This document shows positions 19,505 to 27,911 of a DNA stretch of 64,000 nucleotides, piece by piece. The notes beneath the pieces were generated by a model. That model was not told where the DNA came from and made no database searches. It was given only the letters and a program-made list of their open reading frames with translations. The first letter of the stretch is position 1. Each line of letters begins with the position of its first letter. Origin of the DNA: Paenibacillus sinopodophylli (GTDB lineage: Bacteria; Bacillota; Bacilli; Paenibacillales; Paenibacillaceae); assembly GCF_005930355.1 (NCBI RefSeq), contig NZ_VDBO01000004.1:227923-291922 (forward strand), given 5' to 3'. Both the position numbers and the translations under genes were made by a program.

Positions 19505-19942
19505 CTACTTTAATATATTTTCAATTTCCTCATTAATATAATCTCTAATGTTACTCCAACAAAGTAATGGAATATCATTACCTTCTACATATTGATAAAT
19601 AGGTGGATTATCTCCATCAGAGATATGAAAAAAGTTGAACTCGTAACCTTGGTGCATAGAAAATACAACGGAATCCGTCTTAAGAATGTATTTTACATTG
19701 TTTTCTTTTAACAATTTTTCAGCTTCTTTTCTTAAATGACATATCTGATTTATAAATATATCTGTTCCAACAAATAATCTACCTGCACTTGCTCCCATTA
19801 ATAACAAAAACTCGCGATAACATGCAGGTAGTTTTACATCTAATAATTGTTCGAGCTTCTCGATTTTTTGAAGACTACAACCCATTAACTCTTCTTTTTC
19901 TGCTAACTTCAGATCAATTAGATTTTGTACTAATTGCTTCAT
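19505..19942 (-). CDS. SMI1/KNR4 (SUKH) family immunity-type protein (orphan)
   Basis: 145 residues, cytoplasmic. The SUKH core is visible: an N-terminal helix (SLQKIEKLEQLLDVKLPACY) then R-E-F-L-L-L-M-G and later F-F-H-I-S-D-G-D-N. SUKH proteins commonly protect against nuclease and other polymorphic toxins. No toxin gene is adjacent. The start is well set by AAAGGAGGTTAT before the ATG. The stop codon of a degenerate frame lies 12 bp upstream, so this gene once followed another gene in an operon. Confidence 0.75.
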   Translation of the reverse strand: MKQLVQNLIDLKLAEKEELMGCSLQKIEKLEQLLDVKLPACYREFLLLMGASAGRLFVGTDIFINQICHLRKEAEKLLKENNVKYILKTDSVVFSMHQGYEFNFFHISDGDNPPIYQYVEGNDIPLLCWSNIRDYINEEIENILK

Positions 19943-19954
19943 ATAACCTCCTTT

Positions 19955-20194
19955 TTAAAGCTCCGCTAACGTTACTTTTTCGGTATATAATTCCAATATA
20001 ATCTCAAAATCTTCTCTACTTAATCTTACTATTACTAAACAGCTTTCGCTTGAAGAACTAATCTCGCACCTTCTACTATGCAACTATTTCAAAACAATTA
20101 CTTGAAAATTGAAACATGACTTTTCTATGATTCATCTTATTACCAATACCCTGCAACTTCCCTACAACCTTAGCGTTTATATATTCGAAGAAAT
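19955..20194 (-). pseudogene. Degenerate reading frame upstream of the SUKH gene
   Basis: Three frames in succession look coding but are broken by stops: a first segment reading FFEYINAKVVGKLQGIGNK, a middle one reading CIVEGARLVLQAKAV, and a last one reading LSREDFEIILELYTEKVTLA that ends at 19955-19957. The last ends just before the SUKH ribosome site, as genes in an operon do. The family was not recognised; a toxin end or a second immunity gene are possibilities only. Confidence 0.35.
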
Positions 20195-20267
20195 CAATCT
20201 CAGGATGAGGTGAAATATGAAGAAATTAGACGGCCTCTAGCTTCCCCCAAGGAGGTTAGACAATCAA

Positions 20268-20555
20268 ATGAGCAGAAGCATAAAGAAATCCCCCGCATGG
20301 ACAGACCACACTTCACCAGGAACTCGCTGGAGTAAACGTCAAGCAGCCAAAGCGGTACGCCGTTACTCTGAGAATGTTCAGAATGGCAAATGGTATCGGA
20401 AAATCTATTGTTCTTGGAATATTTGCGACTATCGTTTTTTCAAAACCCGTCAACAAGCAATAAAAGAATGGCAGACATCTACATGGCTGCCCGAACAACT
20501 TCTGACTGAAGCTGAGATCATTAACACATGGGAAAAGCAATATAGAAGGAAATAA
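20268..20555 (+). CDS. Small basic protein of unknown function
   Basis: 95 residues rich in Lys, Arg, Trp and Tyr. It opens MSRSIKKSPAWTDHTSPGTR and has a repeated helical look (SKRQAAKAVRRYSE; FKTRQQAIKEWQTS). The first residues resemble ribosomal protein S19, but the rest does not. An AAGGAGGT site lies 10 bp before the ATG. Upstream, at about 20218-20241, a seven-codon frame (MKKLDGL) with its own AGGTGAAAT site could be a leader peptide. A good terminator follows. No domain was recognised. Confidence 0.6.
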   Translation: MSRSIKKSPAWTDHTSPGTRWSKRQAAKAVRRYSENVQNGKWYRKIYCSWNICDYRFFKTRQQAIKEWQTSTWLPEQLLTEAEIINTWEKQYRRK

Positions 20556-20556
20556 G

Positions 20557-20590
20557 CAAAAGCGTCGGTCAGGGAAGCCCGGCGCTTTTG
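20557..20590. terminator. Terminator between convergent genes
   Basis: Arms CAAAAGCGTCGG and CCGGCGCTTTTG (one G-U pair) with A and T runs on either side, able to stop both the small-protein gene and the ABC exporter operon. Confidence 0.75.
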
Positions 20591-20620
20591 TCACTCCCCC
20601 ACATACTCTCATCTCTCCTC

Positions 20621-22330
20621 TTAATGCTGCGCCATCAACAACTGCTGATACACGCGTCCTTCCGCTAGCAACTGCTGATGCGTACCCGATTCAGCCAGCG
20701 TACCTTGGTCCATAACAAAGATCACATCCGCATTCTCGATGGTAGACAGCCTGTGTGCGATCATGATCGTCGTCAGCCCTTCACGCCGCGCTTCAAGCGC
20801 CGCGAGCAGTTGGCGTTCCGTCTCAAGATCGAGAGCGGAGGTCGCCTCGTCCAGCACTAATATTTCCGGATTGGTGACGATAGCCCGCGCTATCGCAATA
20901 CGCTGACGCTGACCCCCAGACAGCTTAATGCCCCGCTCGCCGATATTCGTTGCATACCCCTCTGGAAGTCCGAGTATGAAATCATGAATCTGTGCGATCC
21001 GGCAAGCTTCCTCGATATCCACAGTAGTAACGCCGTCTCTGCCAAGCATCAAGTTCTCAGCAATCGTATCCGAGAACATATACGGATCTTGGAACACGAT
21101 GGATACCTTACTCGCCCATTGATCACGAGAATAGCTATGAACATCCTTTTCGTTCAGCTTGAACTGTCCGATCGATATATCGAAGAAGCGTACCAGCAGC
21201 TGTGCAATCGTGGACTTCCCGCCGCCGCTTGTGCCAACGAAAGCAATCTTCTGACCAATCGGAAGCTCGGCCGAGAATCCACGAATGACCTCCGGCAGCT
21301 CAGCAGAATAACGGAAGCTGGTCTGCTCGAACGATAGCTGCTTGATCATGCCTTCAACACGCTCAGTTCCCAGCTCGTGCTGCTCTAGCTCTAGAACACG
21401 CTGCACCCGGTCCACATTCGCCAGTTGAGAAGACATGCCCATGAAGAACTGAAAAATATTGTAGAACGCATCCGCCATTTGCGTCGAGAATTGAAAGAGA
21501 ATGACAAATGTCCCGATTGACATCTGTTCATTCATAAGCTGTATGCCGCAGTATCCGAGTACTAGAATGCCCATGCCCCACTTCATCGGATCACTGTAAC
21601 GAATTTGGCGATTCACAAGCTTCCCTTCCACCATCACTTGGTCGAAATAGTCGGAAAACATTTTGTTGTACAGCTTTTCTTCCCATTTCAATCGGTGATA
21701 GGCAACGACCTCGCGGGTTGAAGACACACCCTCCTCGATTTGGATGAGCAATGCCGTCCGTTTCTCTGCCACCTGCTTCGCCTGCGCCTTCAGCTTAGGC
21801 GTGAAATAAACACCGATAAGTACGTAAACGGTGCACAGCAACACAATGATAAGTAAAAGCGTTGGACTAGCAAGCCCGATAATGATCATCAGAATGCAAA
21901 GATTCAGTATATCCTGCATGCCGCGCGGAATTTGCCACCCCATAACACTTGCAGATATGAACAAATCCTGTGTGAATGAATACACGTATTTGCCCGTACG
22001 CTCCTGCTGGAAGCGCTCGATCGGAACGCCCTCAAGTCGCTTCAGCATTCGGGTAAGCAGCGATCGGCTTACTGCGAACTCATTGCGAACCAAGCTGCGG
22101 CTCGTCATCGTGAACATGAGTGAATAGACAAGACCCGCCAGTCCGAATACGCCAATGACGATCGGCAGCAGCTCATACTTCCCTTGCGTAAACACATCAT
22201 CGATTAATATTTTTTGCACGTAGACCAGCGTATAGTTGGACAGCGATTCCAGCGCGAGGTAGAGCAGTACAAGCAAATAAGTGCCCCTCAGCATAACCGA
22301 GTTCGACCAAAAGATTTTAAGATACTTCAT
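20621..22330 (-). CDS. ABC exporter half-transporter, second subunit
   Basis: 569 residues from the ATG at 22330, chosen because GGAAGGAAGAG precedes it and it overlaps the upstream gene by 14 bp; a longer frame to 22528 lies wholly inside that gene. An N-terminal six-helix type 1 exporter domain (about 1-310) is fused to an ATPase domain: Walker A GTSGGGKST, signature LSGGQRQR, Walker B ILVLDEATSALD and the switch His in IAHRLST. All catalytic residues are present. It probably pairs with the upstream subunit as a heterodimeric multidrug-type or lipid exporter; substrate unknown. Confidence 0.9.
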   Translation of the reverse strand: MKYLKIFWSNSVMLRGTYLLVLLYLALESLSNYTLVYVQKILIDDVFTQGKYELLPIVIGVFGLAGLVYSLMFTMTSRSLVRNEFAVSRSLLTRMLKRLEGVPIERFQQERTGKYVYSFTQDLFISASVMGWQIPRGMQDILNLCILMIIIGLASPTLLLIIVLLCTVYVLIGVYFTPKLKAQAKQVAEKRTALLIQIEEGVSSTREVVAYHRLKWEEKLYNKMFSDYFDQVMVEGKLVNRQIRYSDPMKWGMGILVLGYCGIQLMNEQMSIGTFVILFQFSTQMADAFYNIFQFFMGMSSQLANVDRVQRVLELEQHELGTERVEGMIKQLSFEQTSFRYSAELPEVIRGFSAELPIGQKIAFVGTSGGGKSTIAQLLVRFFDISIGQFKLNEKDVHSYSRDQWASKVSIVFQDPYMFSDTIAENLMLGRDGVTTVDIEEACRIAQIHDFILGLPEGYATNIGERGIKLSGGQRQRIAIARAIVTNPEILVLDEATSALDLETERQLLAALEARREGLTTIMIAHRLSTIENADVIFVMDQGTLAESGTHQQLLAEGRVYQQLLMAQH

Positions 22331-24179
22331 GTGCAACTCTTCCTTCCTGCGCTTCCAATTGCCCCAATTCCAGCTCATAGAGCAGGCCTTGAGCAGCCAT
22401 AAGCTCATCATAGCTGCCGGATTCGGCCACTCGGCCCCCATGAATAACAACAATGCGGTCGAAATGCTTGACGGTTGACAGTCGGTGCGCAATCGCAATC
22501 GTCGTTCGTCCCACAAGCACCTCATCAAGCGCTCGCTGCACTTCGTGTTCGCTTACATTATCCAAGGAGGAGGTCGCCTCATCGAGCAAAATTATAGCTG
22601 GCTGTTTGACGAACATGCGCGCGATCGCAATGCGCTGCTTCTGTCCGCCGGACAGCTTCATGCCGCGTTCGCCGACAAGCGTATCGTAGCCCTCTGGCAG
22701 CTGCATAATGAAATCATGCGCGTATGCAGCCTTCGCCGCCGCTATCACTTCCTCGTGACTCGCCTCTGGCTTGCCGAAGCGAATGTTCTCCTTCACGGAG
22801 GAACCGAACAAATACGTCTCTTGGAAGACATACCCAATAGACTCGCGCAGCCGCTCAAGCGTCAGTTGCCTGATCGGAACGCCGTCAAGCTTAATTACGC
22901 CAAACGTTGGATCATAGAAACGGCCGATCATTTTGAACATCGTCGTCTTGCCGTTGCCGCTCGCTCCTACGAAAGCTACCTTCTCGCCTGGCTTGATGAT
23001 GAGTGAGAAGCCGTTAATGACCGAAGGCTGCTCTGGATATTCGAAGCAAACATCCTCAAATGTCAATCCACCATGCACCTCATCCAGTAGGATTGCTTCC
23101 GCCGGATCGTCGATTTCCACATCTTTATGCATGAAACGGTATAACGGAATCGTCTGATGGATGATCAGCTTCTGCTCCGTAAGCTGCGTAACGAGCAGAG
23201 TAAGCCGGAACATCGTCGTCATGTAGAGAAGGGTGAAGGCGATGAATCCGCCAAGAGTGATCCAATTATTCTGCAAGGAGTAGTAGCCGGCAATGAATAA
23301 GGCAATCGCTCCTAGATAAAAGGTAAACCGCCTGAAGCTTCCTCGTCCGAAGCTGTATGTTGCCGCCAGCAGGTAATCATGTGCCCAGCCTTTATGCTTG
23401 CCAAGCGTACGCTCATGGTACCAAGGCTGGGAGCCGAAGGCGCGGAATTCACGCAGACCGGAGATACTCTCGTACACCGCTTGGTTATAGTCAATGCGGC
23501 CTTGGCCGGACTTCCTGCCGAATATCGCTGCCTTACGCTCGAAGTAAGGGCCGAACAAATAATAGAGTCCAAAGGTTGGCAGCATGATGAGGCATAACCA
23601 GCCGCTGATGCTGAGCAGCATAACAGCTGCTACCATAATAAACAGCAGATTCTCGATGACGCTCGGCAAGACGTTACGGTATATTTTCTGAACGGATGCC
23701 ACCTCGGAATTGAACATCGACAGCGTCTCTCCTGCCGGATGCCGCTCATAATGCGCGAAGCCGAGCCTGCGCAAATGCTTGAAGATCGCTGTCTGCATAT
23801 CCCTGGAGGCAAGCTCTCCAATCGTTCGCTGCAGCAGATTTCGATAGTTTTTGGCGACGAGCATGAGCAGATTGATGACGGTAAGCGCAGCCAAAATCGT
23901 AATAAACAATGATGTGTCCCTGTCTGGTACGACATGGTCGATGACATATTGAATCATTTTTGGCGTTAATGTCTCGCCAATTACCGCCATTGTGCCGCAT
24001 GCCGCAAGTGCAGCTATCTGCTTCTTATACGGCAGCAGAAACCGCAGCGCCCATACATAGGAACGTCCGGATTCATCCTGCTCAGCCTTCCGCTCATGTT
24101 TAGCTGCCTGCTTTCGTGACTGGTCACTTTTCTTACTCATACTCCGGTCTTCCTCCGCTTGCTTCTCTGTTTTTGGCAT
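22317..24179 (-). CDS. ABC exporter half-transporter, first subunit
   Basis: 620 residues. A charged cytoplasmic N-terminal extension of about 45 residues (KKSDQSRKQAAKHERKAEQD) precedes the six-helix membrane domain (about 50-330) and the ATPase domain: Walker A GASGNGKTT, signature LSGGQKQR, Walker B IILLDEATSSLD, switch IAHRLST. Both ATP sites of the pair thus look canonical, unlike heterodimers with one dead site. The ATG at 24179 follows AAGGGGGA. A second in-frame ATG at codon 14 is possible. No regulator is adjacent. Confidence 0.9.
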   Translation of the reverse strand: MPKTEKQAEEDRSMSKKSDQSRKQAAKHERKAEQDESGRSYVWALRFLLPYKKQIAALAACGTMAVIGETLTPKMIQYVIDHVVPDRDTSLFITILAALTVINLLMLVAKNYRNLLQRTIGELASRDMQTAIFKHLRRLGFAHYERHPAGETLSMFNSEVASVQKIYRNVLPSVIENLLFIMVAAVMLLSISGWLCLIMLPTFGLYYLFGPYFERKAAIFGRKSGQGRIDYNQAVYESISGLREFRAFGSQPWYHERTLGKHKGWAHDYLLAATYSFGRGSFRRFTFYLGAIALFIAGYYSLQNNWITLGGFIAFTLLYMTTMFRLTLLVTQLTEQKLIIHQTIPLYRFMHKDVEIDDPAEAILLDEVHGGLTFEDVCFEYPEQPSVINGFSLIIKPGEKVAFVGASGNGKTTMFKMIGRFYDPTFGVIKLDGVPIRQLTLERLRESIGYVFQETYLFGSSVKENIRFGKPEASHEEVIAAAKAAYAHDFIMQLPEGYDTLVGERGMKLSGGQKQRIAIARMFVKQPAIILLDEATSSLDNVSEHEVQRALDEVLVGRTTIAIAHRLSTVKHFDRIVVIHGGRVAESGSYDELMAAQGLLYELELGQLEAQEGRVAHEVS

Positions 24180-24344
24180 CGCTTGTTCCCCCTTGACTGC
24201 TTCTTAAACGATTAATTACCCATCCAAATTATCCCATTTAGCTAACAATCATAATTCCGTCCTACCTTTTTTGTCAATGTATTGCTCACTTAAAAAAGTT
24301 TTCTACCATTACGCGTATTATTCCTTATACTTGAACGCGCAGAA

Positions 24345-24380
24345 AGCCCGACCAGAGGAAGACCCTCCCTTAGCCGGACT
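24345..24380 (-). terminator. Possible terminator of the L-galactose operon
   Basis: On the minus transcript AGUCCGGC (24380-24373) can pair with GUCGGGCU (24352-24345) using two G-U pairs, followed by UUUCU. A weak structure, but it is correctly placed after the last gene. Confidence 0.35.
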
Positions 24381-24397
24381 CTCTATTATAACATTGA

Positions 24398-25417
24398 CTA
24401 TAGCTCTACCATCGCTTTAATGACCTTCGATTCAGGCTTCAGCCAGCCCTCGAATGCATCAACCATCTCTGCAAAAGGTACACGATGGGTAATGTAGCTC
24501 TCCACATCGATACTGCCGCTGCTTACCGCTTGTTGCACAGCTGCGAAGTCCTCCATCGTAGCGTTGCGGCTGCCGAGCAGCGTCATTTCCCGCTTATGGA
24601 ATTCAGGATCATTAAAGGCTAGATCAGCTTTGACCAATCCTACGTACACCAGCTTCCCGCCATGCGCGACAAACCCAAACGCATCCTGCATGGACCGTGC
24701 ATTGCCAGTAGCGTCGAATACAACAGTTGGAAACTCATCATTTGTCAGCTGTGCAAGCTGCTCCTTCGCGTTCTCCAGCGCATTCACTGTTTCATCCACC
24801 TTCGCCCATCGTTTGCAGAAAGCAAGCCGCTCGTCTTGAATGTCCATAGCGATCACGCGTGCTCCGCGGTGCTTCGCGAATGCCATAACGCCAAGGCCAA
24901 TTGGACCTGATCCAATGACAAGCACGGTTTCGCCAGCGCGAACCTCTGCGCGCCTAACGGCGTGTGCGCCAATGCTAAGCGGCTCGAGTACGGCTGTCTG
25001 ATCGAGCGTCAGCTCATTCGTAACGAGAAGATGTGTGAGTGGAACGACAATCAGCTCGCGCATGCCTCCGTCAATATGCACGCCCATTACTTTCATATCC
25101 GTGCAGCAATTCGTTTTCCCATAACGACACGCTATACATTCGCCGCAATGTATATAGGGAATGACACTCACTTGGTCACCTGGCTGAATTCGGATACCGT
25201 TCTGCTGACCATCCACCTGCTCTACGATTCCTGCGAGCTCATGCCCAAGGACGCGCGGATAAACGAAGAACGGCTGATTTCCCTTATAGGCATGAAGATC
25301 GGTACCGCAAATTCCGATTCGGCGCATTCGGACAAGCGCTGTTCCCGGAAGCAGCACCGGCGCATCCTGTTCGATCAGTTGAAGCTGGTCTACCTGTTCA
25401 CATACTATCGCTTTCAC
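24398..25417 (-). CDS. Zinc-dependent alcohol dehydrogenase, probable L-galactonate 5-dehydrogenase
   Basis: 339 residues of the medium-chain zinc dehydrogenase family. Catalytic zinc ligands are C37 (GICGTD), H59-E60 (GHE) and E145; structural zinc ligands are C91, C94, C97 and C105. The NAD(P) Rossmann motif GSGPIGLG lies at 169-176. The start is GTG at 25417 behind AAAGGGAGAG. It is the last gene of a five-gene operon. In the known L-galactose route, a zinc enzyme of this class (LgoD/YjjN type) oxidises L-galactonate to D-tagaturonate, which the UxaB-like enzyme here would then reduce. Sequence alone does not exclude other sugar acids; the operon context makes the call. Confidence 0.8.
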   Translation of the reverse strand: MKAIVCEQVDQLQLIEQDAPVLLPGTALVRMRRIGICGTDLHAYKGNQPFFVYPRVLGHELAGIVEQVDGQQNGIRIQPGDQVSVIPYIHCGECIACRYGKTNCCTDMKVMGVHIDGGMRELIVVPLTHLLVTNELTLDQTAVLEPLSIGAHAVRRAEVRAGETVLVIGSGPIGLGVMAFAKHRGARVIAMDIQDERLAFCKRWAKVDETVNALENAKEQLAQLTNDEFPTVVFDATGNARSMQDAFGFVAHGGKLVYVGLVKADLAFNDPEFHKREMTLLGSRNATMEDFAAVQQAVSSGSIDVESYITHRVPFAEMVDAFEGWLKPESKVIKAMVEL

Positions 25418-25432
25418 AAGTTAGCTCTCCCT

Positions 25433-26383
25433 TTATACGAACACGCTCGTATTGTATTCTTGCAGCCCGCTGATCCAGCTTCGGTTACGTATCGGTTCAA
25501 GAATGGCGAGCACGTCAGACAACAGATCCTCGTCAATTGCTTCGTCCGTCCATTCTATATTTTTGCAAATGTTATCGGGATTAGCTGTACTTACCAGCGT
25601 CGTCGGTATACTCTCGTTCATTGTAGCGAATTGCACCGCAAGCTTCGTTATATCAGCTCCTTGTGCTGCACAGTAATCAACAGCCTGCTTGCATACAGAG
25701 CGAATTTGCTCCCCTGCGGGATGCCAGTCTGCAAGCGCACGATTGCCGAGCAGTCCCATTGACAGCGGTGAAGCGTTCACTAGCCCGACTTGCTTCTGCT
25801 CCAGCAGCGGCACAATGTCGAGCAAGGACGTATCATTCAGCGCATAGTGACAGTAGGACAGCACAGCGTCCAGCTCTGTATACGCCAGCGATTTCTCGAA
25901 TACGGAGAGTGGAAGTCCTGATACACCTTTGAAGCGAATCTTGCCTGAATGCTTAAGCTTATCCAGTGCAAGGAATGCACCCTCTGCCACTTGCTCGAAA
26001 GGTACAAATTCAATATCATGCAGGAACAAAATATCAATGTAATCCGTCTGCAGCCGCTGCAAGCTTTCATCAACGCTGCGAATGATGCGCTCCTCGGAGA
26101 AATCGAATGTATCTGCGCCATAGCGCCCAGCTTTCGTCGATAGAATGAACCGTTCGCGCGAAATTTCAGATATCGCCTTGCCCAGCACCGTCTCTGCCTT
26201 CGTCAGTCCATAATAAGGCGACACATCGATTAGATTAATGCCCCTATCAACGGCCTCATGCACGGTTCGCACGCTCTCCGCTTTATTTGTCTCTCTAAAG
26301 ACGGACCCCAGCGATGAAGCACCGAAGCTAAGCACCGACACCTCCAGCCCCGTCTTCCCAAGCTTCCGATATTTCACCAGCAT
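25433..26383 (-). CDS. Aldo/keto reductase, probable L-galactose dehydrogenase
   Basis: 316 residues. The AKR tetrad is D53, Y58, K84 and H122. Several blocks match, from memory, plant L-galactose dehydrogenase more closely than generic AKRs: FGASSLGSVF, SPYYG, AGRYG...FDFS, HDIEF, LSYCHYALND, ASPLSMGLL followed by WHPA, and ILEPIRNRSWISGLQE. The reaction would be oxidation of L-galactose to its lactone with NAD(P). L-fucose is a possible alternative substrate, but the UxaB/UxaA enzymes that follow need the 6-hydroxyl, which favours L-galactose. It stands 16 bp from both neighbours in the operon. Confidence 0.8.
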   Translation of the reverse strand: MLVKYRKLGKTGLEVSVLSFGASSLGSVFRETNKAESVRTVHEAVDRGINLIDVSPYYGLTKAETVLGKAISEISRERFILSTKAGRYGADTFDFSEERIIRSVDESLQRLQTDYIDILFLHDIEFVPFEQVAEGAFLALDKLKHSGKIRFKGVSGLPLSVFEKSLAYTELDAVLSYCHYALNDTSLLDIVPLLEQKQVGLVNASPLSMGLLGNRALADWHPAGEQIRSVCKQAVDYCAAQGADITKLAVQFATMNESIPTTLVSTANPDNICKNIEWTDEAIDEDLLSDVLAILEPIRNRSWISGLQEYNTSVFV

Positions 26384-26399
26384 ACACCCCTATATACGT

Positions 26400-27911
26400 T
26401 TATAGAATGACCCCATCCTTGAAAATTGCAATTTCCTTAAAGCCGTTACGCTCATTATTCGTCTGAATCTCGCCCGAGGCCAATCGAATCAACTGCTCCC
26501 ACAGCTCATCCGTAAGCATCTCCATGCTTTTGCCCTCCAGCAATTGGCCCGCATTAAAGTCAATCCAATTTTTCTTGCGTCCCGCAAGCTCACTGTTCGT
26601 CGCAATCTTGACGGTTGGTACAGGCCCTCCGAACGGCGTGCCCCTTCCAGTCGTGAACAATACGATATGAGCGCCTCCTGCAGACAACGCCGTAACGGAC
26701 ACAAGGTCATTGCCCGGTGCTTCCAATAAATTAAGCCCGCTGCTGCTTATACGCTCACCGTAAGCTACGACATCCTGAACGATTGCATGGCCGCCCTTCT
26801 GCGTACAGCCCAGCGACTTCTCTTCAAGCGTACTAATACCGCCTGCCTTATTGCCTGGTGAAGGGTTCTCATATATTTCCTGATCGTGCTTAATGAAATA
26901 TTGCTTGAAATCATTAATCAAATGAACGATTTTGTCAAAAACCTGCTCATCCGCAGCGCGGCTCATTAGAATCGTCTCCGCTCCGAACATTTCTGGCACC
27001 TCTGTTAGAATCGCCGTGCCTCCCGCTTCAATGAGTCGGTCGGATACTGCGCCGACTAACGGGTTAGCCGTTATGCCTGACAAGCCATCGGATCCGCCGC
27101 ATTTCAGGCCAAGCTTGAGCTTGGATACTGGAACCGGCTCGCGCTTGAAGCGCTCTGCATAACCGACAAGCTGCTCAACAAGCTCAAGCGCTTCCTCGAT
27201 CTCATCCTCCGCCTCCTGCGACTTTATGAACTTCACCCGCTCCGAGCTATGCTCGCCGATCGCTTGTTTGAACGCATCAATCTGATTGTTCTCGCAGCCA
27301 AGCCCAATAACGAGCACGCCTGCCGCATTTGGATGATTCACCAGCGATGCGAGCAGCTTCTGTGTATGAACAAGATCATCGCCGAGCTGGGAGCAGCCGA
27401 AAGGATGGGCGAAGTGGAATACGCCTTCCACTCGCCCCTCATAAAGCGCATGGGCTTTGCGTGCTACGATTTCGCACGTTTTGTTAATGCAGCCGACCGT
27501 ATTTATAATCCAAATTTCATTACGAATTCCAACATCACCGTTCTCGCGAACGAAGCCTTGGAAGGTGCGGCCTGCATCGAGCGAAGCGCCCTTCGGCTCG
27601 TCCTTGTCCTCATCCTCCGCATGCTGCTCATACGTGTAGTCCAGAAATCCCTTCAAGCCCGTCCCCATATTATGCGTATGCACCCAACTGCCCGGCTTGA
27701 TAGCTTCTTTAGCTACCCCGATCGAGTAGCCGAACTTGAGTACATGCTCACCAGCGGCTACTGCTCTCGCCAGCACCTTATGACCCTTAGGCACCTCATC
27801 CTGCACTTCAAGCTCTATTCCGTTCTCAAGCGACAGCTTATCCCCTTTGGCAAAAGACTGCAGCGCTATCACGACGTGGTCCTGCTCATGCAATCGAACC
27901 CAGCTATTCAT
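26400..27911 (-). CDS. uxaA: Altronate dehydratase, UxaA family
   Basis: 503 residues, full length for UxaA. An N-terminal SAF domain (about 1-90; HDHVVIALQ-like start, ending in GSWVHTHNM) is followed by the large dehydratase domain (about 105-495) with GYVRENGDVGIRNE-type opening, the conserved Cys in CINKTCE, HPFGCSQLGDD, GLGCENNQ and LGLKCGGSDGLSGITANP. It dehydrates D-altronate to KDG, the last step encoded in this operon. Its start overlaps the end of the uxaB-like gene by 8 bp, so the two are translationally coupled. Confidence 0.92.
   Translation of the reverse strand: MNSWVRLHEQDHVVIALQSFAKGDKLSLENGIELEVQDEVPKGHKVLARAVAAGEHVLKFGYSIGVAKEAIKPGSWVHTHNMGTGLKGFLDYTYEQHAEDEDKDEPKGASLDAGRTFQGFVRENGDVGIRNEIWIINTVGCINKTCEIVARKAHALYEGRVEGVFHFAHPFGCSQLGDDLVHTQKLLASLVNHPNAAGVLVIGLGCENNQIDAFKQAIGEHSSERVKFIKSQEAEDEIEEALELVEQLVGYAERFKREPVPVSKLKLGLKCGGSDGLSGITANPLVGAVSDRLIEAGGTAILTEVPEMFGAETILMSRAADEQVFDKIVHLINDFKQYFIKHDQEIYENPSPGNKAGGISTLEEKSLGCTQKGGHAIVQDVVAYGERISSSGLNLLEAPGNDLVSVTALSAGGAHIVLFTTGRGTPFGGPVPTVKIATNSELAGRKKNWIDFNAGQLLEGKSMEMLTDELWEQLIRLASGEIQTNNERNGFKEIAIFKDGVIL

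Noticed and set aside
20268..20555. Ribosomal protein S19 paralogue
   Set aside because: Only the first seven residues (MSRSIKK) resemble S19; the remaining 88 residues do not, and no ribosomal operon is near.
20621..22528. 635-residue version of the second ABC exporter subunit
   Set aside because: The first 66 residues lie antiphase inside the upstream gene and do not resemble an exporter N terminus; the ATG at 22330 has the ribosome site.
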